Below, piece by piece: positions 26,361 through 36,197 of a DNA stretch of 64,000 bases (within the stretch, counting starts at the first letter, position 1; every line of letters starts with the position of its first letter). The position numbers and the translations under genes were made by a program. Source of the DNA: Bacteroidia bacterium. GTDB taxonomy: Bacteria; Bacteroidota; Bacteroidia; B-17B0; Aurantibacillaceae. Where the stretch lies: assembly GCA_026003255.1 (NCBI GenBank), contig BPGX01000005.1:123454-187453 (forward strand). Direction: 5' to 3'. Under the pieces are notes generated by a model. That model ran no database searches and was not told the origin of the DNA. It worked only from the letters and a program-made list of their open reading frames with translations.

Positions 26361-26393
26361 AAAAAAGCCCTTTCTTAAAACACAAGGGCTTTT

Positions 26394-26394
<1 letters not shown>
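26361..26394 (-). terminator. Terminator of tRNA-fMet
   Basis: On the minus strand AAAAGCCCTT...AAAGGGCTTTTTT directly follows the tRNA CCA. It is the parent version of the hairpins carried by the cassettes. Confidence 0.85.
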
Positions 26395-26468
<74 letters not shown>

Positions 26469-26481
26469 ATCTTTGTGGGTG

Positions 26482-26514
26482 CAAATATACAAAATACTAT
26501 TCCTTATTTGCAAA
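26482..26514 (-). promoter_or_regulatory. Promoter of tRNA-fMet (TTTG - 21 bp - TATATTTG)
   Basis: On the minus strand TTTG (26511-26514) is followed after 21 bases by TATATTTG (26482-26489), close to the Bacteroidota TTTG/TAnnTTTG pair. It ends 13 bases before the tRNA. Confidence 0.65.
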
Positions 26515-26691
26515 TGTTTTTTGAAAAATTTTAACCATTGAACTACATTGTTAAAATTTGAAGATTTGATAGAATTTACTAAAATATTTGTTACATAAAT
26601 AAAATGCAAGTTAGACAACGATTACAAGTTATCATAAAATCATCTTGTTGAAAACTTGATTACTTTTGAACATGCATCGGTTTCAAAATAT

Positions 26692-26732
26692 ACTTTCCCC
26701 ATCTCTACTTTTTTTCGCATTTTTGAGCAAAA
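26692..26732 (+). promoter_or_regulatory. Promoter-like block shared with 12831-12870
   Basis: Near-copy of the block before the lipoprotein remnant, ending 6 bases before the ATG of the carboxyltransferase gene. See the matching entry. Confidence 0.4.
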
Positions 26733-26738
26733 AAATAT

Positions 26739-28394
26739 ATGGCTCAACAAGATACTCTTAAAAAAGAAGATTTAGAATTCAACAGAAACGCCGATGTCAT
26801 GCGGTTAGCAGTTTCTAATCTCAATCAAATACTGGCTAAAATCTACCTTGGTGGAGGTAAAGACAAAATAAAAAAACAACACGAACAAGGTAAAATGACC
26901 GCCAGAGAGCGGCTGGATTATTTATTCGATAAAGATAAACCAAGATTTGAAATTGGAGCACTTGCAGGGTATGAGATGTATGAAGATCATGGGGGCTGTC
27001 CTGCAGGAGGAGTAGTGGTTGAAATTGGTTATGTAAGCGGAAAACAATGTATTGTCGTTGCTAATGATGCCACCGTAAAAGCCGGTGCATGGTTTCCGAT
27101 TACAGGAAAGAAAAATTTAAGAGCACAAGAAATAGCCATGGAAAATCGCTTGCCTATCATATATCTTGTGGATAGTGCTGGTGTTTATTTACCTATGCAG
27201 GACGAAATTTTTCCTGATAAAGAAAATTTTGGTCGCATCTTTAGAAATAATGCTATCATGAGTAGTATGGGCATTCCGCAAATTGCCGCAATTATGGGCA
27301 GTTGTGTTGCAGGAGGAGCGTATTTACCCATCATGAGCGATGAGGCAATGATTGTAGATAAAACCGGAACAATTTTTCTGGCCGGTTCTTACCTTGTAAA
27401 AGCAGCTATTGGAGAAGACATTGATAATGAAACATTAGGAGGTGCCACAACACATTGCGAAATATCCGGTGTTACAGATTACAAATGTGCAAACGATAAA
27501 GATTGTTTAGACAGAATTAAACGCATCATGAGTAAATTAGGAGATTTCCCCAAAGCAGGATTTAATCGAATAACTCCTGCTCCGCCTAAAAAAGACCATA
27601 ATGAAATCAATGGTATAATTCCTGATACAAGAGACAAGCAATACGATATGTACGAGATTATTGAGCGATTAGTGGATAATAGTGAATTTGAAGAATACAA
27701 AGCATTGTATGGAAAAACCATTATCTGTGCGTATGCAAGAATTGATGGCTGGGCAGTGGGAATTGTTGCCAACCAAAGAAAAGTCGTAAAAACCAAAAAG
27801 GGCGAAATGCAATTTGGGGGCGTAATTTATAGCGATAGTGCCGATAAAGCGGCTCATTTTATAATGAACTGTAATCAAAAACGCATTCCATTGGTATTCA
27901 TACAAGATGTAACAGGTTTTATGGTTGGCTCAAAAAGTGAACACGGGGGAATTATCAAAGATGGTGCAAAAATGGTGAACGCCATGAGCAATTCTGTTGT
28001 TCCAAAATTTACCATAATTGTAGGAAATAGTTTTGGGGCTGGGAATTATGCGATGTGCGGAAAAGCTTATGATCCACGTTTGATTGTAGCATGGCCTTCA
28101 GCGCAAATTGCAGTAATGGGCGGAGCACAAGCTGCCAAAACATTATTGCAAATTGAAACAGCCGCTCTCAAAGCAAAAGGTGAACAACTCACACCGGAAA
28201 GAGAAAAAGAACTATTTGAAAAAATAAAATCCCGCTACGACAAACAAATGTCGCCATATTATGCTGCTGCTCGCTTATGGGTAGATGCTATTATAGACCC
28301 ATTAGATACAAGAAAAGTCATCAGCATGGGCATTGAAATGGCGAATCATGCACCTATTGAAAAGAAATTTAATGTCGGCGTAATTAGAACTTAA
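26739..28394 (+). CDS. Acyl-CoA carboxylase, carboxyltransferase (beta) subunit
   Basis: 551 residues, biotin-dependent carboxyltransferase with N and C crotonase-like halves. Visible: QGKMTARERLDYLFD near residue 50, GGCPAGGVVVEIGYVSGK, GSCVAGGAYLPIMSDEA near residue 190 (oxyanion hole), then in the C half GGVIYSDSADKAAHFI, VTGFMVGSKSEHGGIIKDGAKM and GNSFGAGNYAMCGKAYDPR near residue 430. By length and start it resembles propionyl- or methylcrotonyl-CoA carboxylase beta subunits more than AccD. It probably pairs with a biotin carboxylase/carrier encoded elsewhere, perhaps accC/accB at 13.2-15.4 kb (inferred). Confidence 0.93.
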   Translation: MAQQDTLKKEDLEFNRNADVMRLAVSNLNQILAKIYLGGGKDKIKKQHEQGKMTARERLDYLFDKDKPRFEIGALAGYEMYEDHGGCPAGGVVVEIGYVSGKQCIVVANDATVKAGAWFPITGKKNLRAQEIAMENRLPIIYLVDSAGVYLPMQDEIFPDKENFGRIFRNNAIMSSMGIPQIAAIMGSCVAGGAYLPIMSDEAMIVDKTGTIFLAGSYLVKAAIGEDIDNETLGGATTHCEISGVTDYKCANDKDCLDRIKRIMSKLGDFPKAGFNRITPAPPKKDHNEINGIIPDTRDKQYDMYEIIERLVDNSEFEEYKALYGKTIICAYARIDGWAVGIVANQRKVVKTKKGEMQFGGVIYSDSADKAAHFIMNCNQKRIPLVFIQDVTGFMVGSKSEHGGIIKDGAKMVNAMSNSVVPKFTIIVGNSFGAGNYAMCGKAYDPRLIVAWPSAQIAVMGGAQAAKTLLQIETAALKAKGEQLTPEREKELFEKIKSRYDKQMSPYYAAARLWVDAIIDPLDTRKVISMGIEMANHAPIEKKFNVGVIRT

Positions 28395-28407
28395 AACAGA
28401 AATTGAA

Positions 28408-29559
28408 ATGCTGTGGCATAAAATACCGGATTTAGAATCATTAAAACTCTATTTGACTGAATTATTTGTTCGACAACAGATTCCTCATGCCTTATTATTC
28501 AAAGGAGAAGAAGGTGGTGCTGCATTGCCATTGGCATTGGGATATATGCAATTATTATATTGTGATAATCCTCACAATAATTTTCCTTGTGGCATTTGTA
28601 AATCCTGCAAACAAACAGAAAATTTGTTTTATCCGGGTTTTCATTTTGTTTTACCAAAATTTTCTCAATCTACTCAAAAATCAGAAGGGTCTGAGGATTC
28701 AGATTTATTAAAAATATTTTATTCTATTTTCAAAGAAAATATCTTTTTAACTTTTGATGATGTACTAAAGGATGCAAAAGGTAAAAATAAACAGGCGTTT
28801 ATCTCTGTACAAGAGGTGCATCAAATTATTGAAAGTGTTTCTTATTCTGCGATTGGCAACAAATACAATATTGTTTGTATCTGGAATCCGGAATACATGC
28901 AACCAGCAGCTGCTAATAAATTGCTGAAAACTCTTGAAGAACCACCGCCCCAAACATTGTTTTTTTTAATTTGTTCAAGACCGGAAGAACTTTTAGCTAC
29001 AATTTTATCTCGTGTTCAAAAAATCGAGGTTCCAAAGTTTAATGATAAAGATGTAGTGGATTATTTAATTATTAACTATCAGGTTGAACCTTCCAAAGCA
29101 CAGGAAATTGCAATGATTTGTCAGGGAAATATCAATAAAGCTATTCAGATATTGTTGCATTATGACGAGTACATTGCATTATTAGATGATTTTAGAGAAT
29201 TTGCTCGATTAGCCATAAAATACGATGTTAATGGAATTGAACAATGGATGCGAAATTATGAATCGGCAGGAAGAGAAGCATTCAAGCGCTTTCTTGAATA
29301 TGCATTAGATATTTTACACTATGCCATAATGCAAAACTATCAATTACCACAACTCATTCGTACAACCCAACATGAAAAAGCATTTATTTCGAAATTTTAT
29401 CCTTATGTACATTTCAATAACATGGAAAAATTGTATGATTTATTCAATACGGCTTACAATAATGTGAGTAGAAACACAAATTTAAGAATTACAATGAGCG
29501 AGTTATTTTTAAGATGTAATGAATTACTAAAAAAGAATACAACGAATGTCAAAAATTAA
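28408..29559 (+). CDS. holB: DNA polymerase III delta' subunit
   Basis: 383 residues of the clamp-loader AAA+ type. The Walker A position is degenerate (FKGEEGGAALPLA), as expected for delta', which does not hydrolyse ATP. A zinc-binding set follows (CDNPHNNFPCGICKSC near residue 52), then NKLLKTLEEPPPQTLFFLICSRPEELLATILSR near residue 170, the sensor-1/SRC-like block, with LLATILSRVQKI. It helps load the sliding clamp during replication. The stop overlaps the radA start by 14 bases. Confidence 0.92.
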   Translation: MLWHKIPDLESLKLYLTELFVRQQIPHALLFKGEEGGAALPLALGYMQLLYCDNPHNNFPCGICKSCKQTENLFYPGFHFVLPKFSQSTQKSEGSEDSDLLKIFYSIFKENIFLTFDDVLKDAKGKNKQAFISVQEVHQIIESVSYSAIGNKYNIVCIWNPEYMQPAAANKLLKTLEEPPPQTLFFLICSRPEELLATILSRVQKIEVPKFNDKDVVDYLIINYQVEPSKAQEIAMICQGNINKAIQILLHYDEYIALLDDFREFARLAIKYDVNGIEQWMRNYESAGREAFKRFLEYALDILHYAIMQNYQLPQLIRTTQHEKAFISKFYPYVHFNNMEKLYDLFNTAYNNVSRNTNLRITMSELFLRCNELLKKNTTNVKN

Positions 29560-30901
29560 AAGTGTTTACTATTGTCAGAAGTGTGGTTTTGAATCCGTAA
29601 AATGGCTTGGAAAATGCCCGTCTTGCAACGAATGGAATACTTTTGTTGAAGAAATTGTAAGTAAAGATAGAAAAAATACTTTTGCTTCAGTCAAAACCGA
29701 TAAAATTAAGCTTTTACATGAAATAAATGTTTGTGAACAAGAACGTTTTGTAACCAAAGATGAAGAACTTAATCGTGTTTTAGGAGGCGGGATTGTGCCC
29801 GGTTCGTTGATATTATTTGGTGGTGAACCGGGTATTGGTAAATCTACACTCATGTTGCAAACTGCCTTACAAAATAAATGGCGGGTCCTTTATATTTCCG
29901 GTGAAGAAAGTGAACAACAAATTTTATTACGAGCGAAACGATTACCTTATCAAAACAAGGAATGTTATATCGTTAATGAAACCGTCATACAAAATATTAT
30001 TCCCATCATTGAACATATACAACCACAACTCGTTATAGTAGATTCCATTCAAACGCTCACCACCAACCTTTTAGAAAGCGCTCCCGGAAGCGTTTCGCAA
30101 GTACGAGAATGTACTGCTGAAATCATGCGATTGGCAAAAACTAAAAATATTCCGTTTTTTATAATTGGACATATTACAAAAGATGGAACATTAGCTGGTC
30201 CAAAAGTTTTAGAACACATGGTAGATACTGTATTGCAATTTGAAGGCGATCAACATTATCTCTACCGCATACTACGAACAACTAAAAACCGATTTGGAAG
30301 CACCAATGAAATTGGCATTTACGAAATGCAAGGCATGGGACTAAGACAGGTTTCTAATCCTTCTGAAATTTTAATTAATCACAGAGAAGAAGATGTATCT
30401 GGCGTTGCTATTGCATCAGTATTAGAAGGAAATCGTCCTTTGATGATAGAAACACAAGCATTGGTTACAACCTCCGCTTATGCAACCGCACAACGTTCGA
30501 GCACTGGCTTTGATTTAAGAAGATTAGCAATGCTTTTAGCGGTGCTTGAAAAAAAATACGGTTTAAAGTTGTATCAAAAAGATGTGTTCGTAAACATTGC
30601 TGGTGGCTTGAAAGTTGAAGATCCCGCAACGGATTTAGCACTTGCTGTGGCTATTACATCCAGTAATTATGATATTCCTATTTCTCAAAAATTTTGTTTT
30701 TGTGCTGAAATAGGATTAACAGGAGAAATTCGTCCAGTGAATAGAATTGATCAAAGAATCTCGGAAGCTGAAAAACTGGGCTTTCAAAAAATTTTCATTG
30801 CACAAAATAATTTTAAATCATTGACTGAGAAGAGTAATAAGATAGAAATTATTGGAGTGAATAAATTAGAACAACTGTTTCAAAAATTATTCAAAGGATA
30901 A
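29546..30901 (+). CDS. radA: DNA repair protein RadA
   Basis: 451 residues, standard RadA length. N-terminal zinc finger YYCQKCGFESVKWLGKCPSC, Walker A GGEPGIGKST near residue 92, the RadA-specific KNRFGST motif near residue 250, and a Lon-like C-terminal domain (VNIAGGLKVEDPATDLALAVAI). It is a ring helicase that drives branch migration in recombination repair. Coupled by overlap to the delta' gene. Confidence 0.97.
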   Translation: MSKIKSVYYCQKCGFESVKWLGKCPSCNEWNTFVEEIVSKDRKNTFASVKTDKIKLLHEINVCEQERFVTKDEELNRVLGGGIVPGSLILFGGEPGIGKSTLMLQTALQNKWRVLYISGEESEQQILLRAKRLPYQNKECYIVNETVIQNIIPIIEHIQPQLVIVDSIQTLTTNLLESAPGSVSQVRECTAEIMRLAKTKNIPFFIIGHITKDGTLAGPKVLEHMVDTVLQFEGDQHYLYRILRTTKNRFGSTNEIGIYEMQGMGLRQVSNPSEILINHREEDVSGVAIASVLEGNRPLMIETQALVTTSAYATAQRSSTGFDLRRLAMLLAVLEKKYGLKLYQKDVFVNIAGGLKVEDPATDLALAVAITSSNYDIPISQKFCFCAEIGLTGEIRPVNRIDQRISEAEKLGFQKIFIAQNNFKSLTEKSNKIEIIGVNKLEQLFQKLFKG

Positions 30902-30929
30902 AATGAAAAAATGTAATTACATTGCGTAA

Positions 30930-32394
30930 ATGATAAAATTATCATTCATAAAAGAATCACTTGTATTTACCATTGGGAATGCACTTCCTGTTTTAGCAAG
31001 TGTGATTTTGCTTCCTTTTTATGCGAATTTACTAAGTTCTTCTAACTATGTTGCTTTAAGTTTTTACATAGGTATTTCTTTACTTTATCAAATTCTATTT
31101 TCTTTTTCATTTGAACAGTATTACGGTGTAATTTTTACTGAAAATAAAGATGATGCAAATAAAATTAAAGTATTAAATGGTAGTACTTTATTATATTTGA
31201 TAGTACAAGGGATAATAATAATATTATTGAGTTTACTGATAGGTGATAGTTTGTTTAAAATAATTTTCACTGAAAAATCCATTGAAGTACATTTTTATCC
31301 TTATGGTTTAATTTCTATCTTAACGGGCTTTTTGAATGCGTTATTCAAAGTTTCCTGTGCTCCATTTATTTACAGTCAATCGGCTAAGTTATTTTTTTCT
31401 ACTAATATTATTAACTTCTTTGCTACTCTTTGTCTTTCGCTTTCAGGTTTGTATGTATATCCTGATTCATTAAATGGGCCTATTTACGGTCGTTTTTTTT
31501 CTGGTTTAATTATTGTTTTATTCAATCTGATTTTATTACACAATCAAATTGAATGGAATATTGAATGGAAATTTATTAAAGAATATATTCACAAAAGTTG
31601 GGCTTTATTTGCTTATTCCATTGTCAATTGGATTACTGGGAACATTGATCGTTATTTTCTAAAAAGTTATATTGATGTAAATGAATTAGCTAGTTATGAT
31701 TTAATCATGAAATGCTTTATTGGTATTGAGTTTATTCAAAATGGTTTAGGAATAGCAATTATTGCAAAAATTTTTGATGATTGGAAAAAGAATAATACCA
31801 TATCATTAAATACCAATGCTGGTAAATATTCACAAGGATTTGTTATATCCATTTTTCTATCCATACTGGTATTTATTTTAATTCTCCCTTTTTTTATTAA
31901 GCTAATAATTCACGAACAATATTATTATTCAGGATTTAAATATTTGCCTTTAATTGCATCAGCATATATTATTAGAAGCATATCTTATCCCTATTACTTT
32001 GCATTTCTGTATGCTAAAAAAACTCATAAAATGTTTCAGTTAAACTTTTTAACAATCATATTTCAGATCCTTTTATCATGGTGGTTTATCCCTATTGGGG
32101 GACTCGCATCTGCTGTATTTATTAGTATCGCTTCAAAGTTCATTCAGATTATACTTTACCATTTAAGTTTTCAAAATTTTATCTATTGCAAATTTAAAAA
32201 AACAATGGCTGGCAATATCTATTCTTCCCACTTTATTAGCAATCCTTTTATTTTTTGTATTGAATTTGAATATTTTCTTAAACAATGTATTATTTTCTTG
32301 TACTTTGATTTTAGCTACAATTATCTTTTATTATAGAGATTTTATGCCTCTTGCTCAACATTTGCTGAGTTTAAAAAATAAAAAAGCCACTTAA
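30930..32394 (+). CDS. Oligosaccharide flippase (polysaccharide biosynthesis protein), frameshift near C-terminus
   Basis: Multi-span membrane protein of about 485 residues with 12-14 hydrophobic segments and the Wzx-like start FIKESLVFTIGNALPVLASVILLPF. It is expected to flip undecaprenyl-linked sugars across the inner membrane. The annotated frame ends at 32336, but after the A7 run at 32196-32202 the other frame gives a better membrane end (ISILPTLLAILLFFVLNLN ... YYRDFMPLAQHL) and stops at 32394 inside the terminator hairpin. Removing one A joins them. Neighbours do not include other glycan genes in this direction. Confidence 0.85.
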
Positions 32395-32414
32395 TTTTTA
32401 AGTGGCTTTTTTAC
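32377..32414. terminator. Bidirectional rho-independent terminator
   Basis: AAAAAAGCCACTTAA/TTAAGTGGCTTTTTT hairpin between the convergent flippase and T9SS propeller genes. The repaired flippase stop codon lies in its left arm. Confidence 0.9.
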
Positions 32415-32432
32415 AACTAATTCACATTTATT

Positions 32433-33834
32433 TTATTCAATAGTTATTTTGTTCACAAACACTTCGTCATCTACATTCATTTTAATTACATAGATTCCAG
32501 CTGGGAGATTTAAGTTAAGTTTATAATCAGCAGCAGGTAATAAATTTTTGATATTTTCTTGATGAACTACCTGACCTAAATTATTTATCACCTGCAAAGT
32601 CATGCCTTTTTTTTGCTAATGGTAATTTAATATTGATTTCTCCTCTTGAAGGATTAGGATATACATTCAAATTTCTTGGAATTGCAACAGGAGTATTAAA
32701 TCCTAATGGAGAACCAGAATATTTAAAAATGCCACCATCCACTTGTACCTGATCTTCAAAGCCGCCTGCCCAGCCATTGATGTTATCCACAAAGTCAATA
32801 GCGAGATACTGAACATTGCTACCTCCCCAACTGTTCCATGTTGTACCATGATCAGTTGAATAAGAAATTACTTGATTACCAGTTCCTGCACCAGCAGAAG
32901 CAAACCATGTTGTTCCAGGAATGGCACAAATATCATTATGACCTAAATTGGGATCTAATGGGGTAATTTGTGTCCATGTAGCACCACCATCAGTTGTTTT
33001 GAATAGATAATAAGTAGCAGTAGTTCCACTCACCACTGACCCCATTGCTAAACCATTCAGTGTATCAGTAAAAGCAATATCATTCACATACATACTGGTA
33101 GGAGCACCAGTTAAAGTTGAAACTGTCCAGGTTTGTCCAGCATTTTTTGTGTAAAATACTCTTCTTTTATTCGTTCCAAACCACATATGATTGGGATCAC
33201 CATCAACTTTAGTATATGAATTTGTCAAACCATACTCACCAGACAATGGAGCAGGGATATTAGTACCTGGAACCATTGTCCAAGTGGCTCCGGCATCTGT
33301 TGTTCGGTATATTTCGTGTTTACCACCATTAGAAGGAATAGGATCGCCCATTGCTATACCAACTGATGGCGTTAAAAAGCACACTACATTGGCAAAAGAT
33401 TGACCAGCCGTTTGAAACATGGTAGTGTCGCTACCTTGTTGCCATGTCATTCCTCCGTTAGTAGTATAATAAAGTACGCCTCTGTCCTGTGAAGCTTTCA
33501 TGTAAGCAGATACCCACGCCACCGTATCATTCACCCCCTCAATGTTTGAAATGATATAGGTATTCGTATCGGCAAAAACATTACCATTGTTCCAGGTATT
33601 TCCACCATCAATGGTTCTCGCAAAGAAATTGTACGCCAACCCAGGTGCAAACCCATCATACCCGGTACACCAGACCACATTGGGGTTGACTGCATCCATA
33701 TACCTCACTCCTCCAGATACTACTGGCCACATTGGATTTTGAATGATACTCCAGAATGGAGATGGAGTTGGCGTTTGTGCCAATGCTACCAAACTCGCAC
33801 CAGTGCTGATCAAAGTCAATAATGTTTTTTTCAT
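32433..33834 (-). CDS. T9SS-secreted beta-propeller (YCF48/BNR-like) protein, frameshift near C-terminus
   Basis: Signal peptide MKKTLLTLISTGASLVALAQ at the chosen start (33834), then repeated propeller blades with DGGNTW, TNGGMTW, TDAGATW, KNAGQTW, TDGGATW and TDHGTTW turns, typical of BNR/YCF48-like proteins. The C-terminus is a T9SS sorting domain beginning NVYPNPSRGEINIKLPL. The frame breaks in the A8 run (plus-strand T8 near 32613); removing one base gives VINNLGQVVHQ...NLPAGIYVIKMN...VFVNKITIE, the usual sorting-domain ending, with stop at 32433-32435. Substrate of the T9SS by inference. Confidence 0.88.
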
Positions 33835-33883
33835 AGCTTTTAATTTTTGAAGTTTAGTTTGCAAATATAGTAAAATTTAAAAT

Positions 33884-33912
33884 AAAAAAAGAGGTAAAAA
33901 TATTTACCTCTT
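33884..33912 (-). terminator. Terminator of the rpmF transcript
   Basis: On the minus strand AAAGAGGTAAA/TTTACCTCTTT with a TATT loop and a following T-rich run, 31 bases past the rpmF stop. Confidence 0.8.
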
Positions 33913-33942
33913 TTATTTCATTATTAGTTTGCTTACAAGAAA

Positions 33943-34122
33943 CTATTTTTCCATAACTACTTTCCCTCTGTAATATAACTTATTATCCAACCAATAAGCA
34001 CGATGGTAAATATGTGCTTCTCCTGTAGTAGGGTCAGTAGCAATGGTAAATTGGGGGGCTTTGTAAGTAGAGCGTCTTTTATCCCTTCTTGATTTTGACA
34101 TTTTTCGCTTAGGATTTGGCAT
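33943..34122 (-). CDS. rpmF: 50S ribosomal protein L32
   Basis: 59 residues read directly from the sequence: [18 protein letters not shown] at the start, then YKAPQF, and a basic end YRGKVVMEK. Family starts (xNPKRKxSKxRRDxRRS) match closely. The cysteine pair of zinc-binding L32 is absent (HIYHRAYW instead), as in other zinc-independent versions. It lies 12 bases downstream of the DUF177 gene, the usual partner in bacteria, and before a terminator. Confidence 0.97.
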   Translation of the reverse strand: MPNPKRKMSKSRRDKRRSTYKAPQFTIATDPTTGEAHIYHRAYWLDNKLYYRGKVVMEK

Positions 34123-34134
34123 AATGGTATGTTT

Positions 34135-34665
34135 TTAAGATTTAAACTTGTTTTTCAAAAGTTCGGCAAATATATAGGATTTATTTTGTTCTGACAAATC
34201 AGGTTGAATTTTTTTTAAAATTTCTTCATCACACTCTACATTATCAAATACTTCACAAGGTACAATTTTAGGCGGTAGAGACATAACTACACTTTCATAG
34301 AGATATTGAGAAAAATTAATTTTATTGTCATTTTCTTCAACCATTAAAATTTCATCGCTGGAATTTTCAGGATTTCCTTTTTCAATCAATAAATCTGCTT
34401 CATATTGAATAGGATATTCATACGATATTAAACATTTATCACATACAACAGAAATAACTCCTTTCAATTGTATTTTTGCTTGTAAAGAATGGTTGTATTT
34501 CAACAATTTTACTACCGAATGCACTTTGAAAACATTCTCTAAAGGTTCTTCAAAGTATTGCTGCATAAATTGATTATTAATATCAAATTCAAATATATGC
34601 TCTCCTACAGGCAATCCCACATATTCAACAATAAATTCTATCTTGTTAGCATTTTTGTTTTTCAT
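34135..34665 (-). CDS. DUF177 (YceD-like) protein, 23S rRNA accumulation factor family
   Basis: 176 residues. The family core is visible: LKGVISVVCDKCLISYEYPIQ with the CxxC near residue 80, an acidic middle (EENDNKINFSQYLYESVVMSLP near residue 108), and CEVFDNVECDEEILKKI. YceD homologues are tied to 23S rRNA processing and ribosome assembly in E. coli. The pairing with rpmF immediately downstream is the conserved bacterial arrangement. Confidence 0.93.
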   Translation of the reverse strand: MKNKNANKIEFIVEYVGLPVGEHIFEFDINNQFMQQYFEEPLENVFKVHSVVKLLKYNHSLQAKIQLKGVISVVCDKCLISYEYPIQYEADLLIEKGNPENSSDEILMVEENDNKINFSQYLYESVVMSLPPKIVPCEVFDNVECDEEILKKIQPDLSEQNKSYIFAELLKNKFKS

Positions 34666-34675
34666 AACATAGTTT

Positions 34676-35338
34676 TTAATTAAATAAAATATCTTTAATG
34701 GCTTGAGGATATTGATTTTTTAAAGTAAAATAAGTCAAATAACCAAGCAATAATCCAGATGCCCCTCCTATGATAGAATAAATTCTCCTTCTTGTTCTCG
34801 CAACTTTTTGATACCCCAAAATATAAGCATCGTGTTGTAATAATTCAGGATTAGAAATTGTTTTATGTTTGATTTTAATTTTAGTCACATCTGAAACTAA
34901 ATAAAAACCTAATGGAACAACTGGTGCAACAAACATCCCCGTCATACCGGATGCTATACCTAACACCCCATTTATCACTAATGTTGGAACTGGTTTAAAA
35001 CCTTTTATAGCATCTCGCTCCCCCTGCGTAAAATGCCACATCTCTTCTCTTGTAAACCAATCTCCTCTTGAAGTATCTTGAGAATAATAGTATACTTTTT
35101 CTCCACTTTTGTACCATATACAAAATACTTCATCTTTTTCAAAATTGCGAATTTTATCGGGTTGTTTTGAATTAATGTCCTTGTAAGTAACCAATGCAAA
35201 AGAAGTATCTATAACTAAACTACTCACTTTCTGTCCATTCATCAAATAGATTGTGTCAATATTCCTTTGAGCACTTATAAAATTATAGAATATCAAGATT
35301 ACTATACCTAACACAAAAAAATTTCTATTGAATATCAT
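34676..35338 (-). CDS. Exported or membrane hypothetical protein
   Basis: I start at the ATG at 35338, which gives a signal-like segment NRNFFVLGIVILIFYNFISAQ; the 35398 start would overlap the sigma factor stop and add a 20-residue tail of unlikely sequence. Residues ~30-90 (LMNGQKVSSLVIDTSFALVTYKD ... VFCIWYKSGEKVYYY) repeat the pattern seen in the protein at 46444 (TNGEVIEGKVVEITDLLVKYKK). Two hydrophobic segments follow (INGVLGIASGMTGMFVAPV, SIIGGASGLLLGYLTY). Function unknown. Confidence 0.65.
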   Translation of the reverse strand: MIFNRNFFVLGIVILIFYNFISAQRNIDTIYLMNGQKVSSLVIDTSFALVTYKDINSKQPDKIRNFEKDEVFCIWYKSGEKVYYYSQDTSRGDWFTREEMWHFTQGERDAIKGFKPVPTLVINGVLGIASGMTGMFVAPVVPLGFYLVSDVTKIKIKHKTISNPELLQHDAYILGYQKVARTRRRIYSIIGGASGLLLGYLTYFTLKNQYPQAIKDILFN

Positions 35339-35388
35339 CTTCCGATTTTGAGCAAAAAAACAAAAAAGTACAGAATTAAAGAAATTCG

Positions 35389-36042
35389 TTAACCACACAA
35401 CAATTCTCTCTGCAAATTCTGTTCATTAATCATTTTTTCTAAATTCATTAATGCATAACGCATCCTACCTAATGAAGTATTAATTGAAACTTTACTATAT
35501 TCAGCAATTTCCTTAAAACTCATATCATAATACATTCTTAATATCACAACTTCTTTTTGTTCTGCAGGCAATTGTTCAATTAACTTTTTAATAATATCTT
35601 TATGTTTCTTTTTTGTTTCACACTGCTCTATATTTTTAGAAATATCGGTGTTTTTTATTTCTTCTGTACTTAATATATCAAAAATATTTACTTCTTCATC
35701 GTCTTCATTTGTTACACAAGAAATATGTTTTTTATTTTTATTACAACGATAATAATCAATCACCTGATTTTTAGCAATCTGTAATAACCACGGATAAAAT
35801 TTTCCATTATCCGTATATTTTTTGCTTTGTAATTGCATCAAGGCCTTACATACAATATCCTGATACAAATCCTCTGTTACCTCTTTAGACCGCACATAAT
35901 TAAAAATATGATAACAAATTTTTCGCTTATACTTTGCAAACAATGTTGCAATAGCATTTGTATGTCCTTTGTAAAATAATTGCAATAATTCGGCATCCGA
36001 CTTCTTTTTTAATTCAGAAACAGGAAAATACATCATACCCAT
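35389..36042 (-). CDS. ECF-type RNA polymerase sigma factor
   Basis: 217 residues. Region 2 is visible as LFAKYKRKICYHIFNYVRSKEVTEDLYQDIVCKALMQL (with the 'Q' recognition helix YTDNGKFYPWLLQIAKNQVIDYYR), and region 4 as LPAEQKEVVILRMYYDMSFKEIAEYSKVSINTSLGRMRYAL near residue 165. The linker between regions (residues ~100-135) is longer and acidic. It directs RNA polymerase to specific promoters; no anti-sigma factor gene is next to it. Followed by the hypothetical protein gene. Confidence 0.9.
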   Translation of the reverse strand: MGMMYFPVSELKKKSDAELLQLFYKGHTNAIATLFAKYKRKICYHIFNYVRSKEVTEDLYQDIVCKALMQLQSKKYTDNGKFYPWLLQIAKNQVIDYYRCNKNKKHISCVTNEDDEEVNIFDILSTEEIKNTDISKNIEQCETKKKHKDIIKKLIEQLPAEQKEVVILRMYYDMSFKEIAEYSKVSINTSLGRMRYALMNLEKMINEQNLQRELLCG

Positions 36043-36197
36043 TAAATTTAATGATTAATGCTGGGTAGATGTGCTCTCTATAACGTTGATTTTGGGGGTT
36101 ATTAGAACGTAAATGTTGTACTCAATAACAATTCTCTTTTATAGTTTACTATAATTATTTTGTTGCAAAATTATGAAAAATTTTATTAATAAAAAAA

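Larger units (their letters stand above)
23303..26393 (-). repeat. Tandem array of tRNA-fMet-tail / GIY-YIG cassettes
   Basis: Four near-identical units of about 416-419 bp are laid head to tail downstream of tRNA-fMet on its strand. Reading along that strand each unit is: GIY-YIG nuclease gene, ~12-base T-rich spacer, degenerate tRNA-fMet 3' portion, terminator hairpin, ~30-base leader. Start points of the shared GTAGCGGAGGG word (plus-strand 23347, 23763, 24182, 25979, and 26396 in the real tRNA) give the period. An IS30 element separates the third and fourth units. Shared departures from the real tRNA show the units descend from one ancestor by duplication. Confidence 0.9.

Noticed and set aside
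23303..26393. CRISPR-like repeat array
   Set aside because: Units are ~417 bp, contain genes and have no unique spacers; no cas genes are present.
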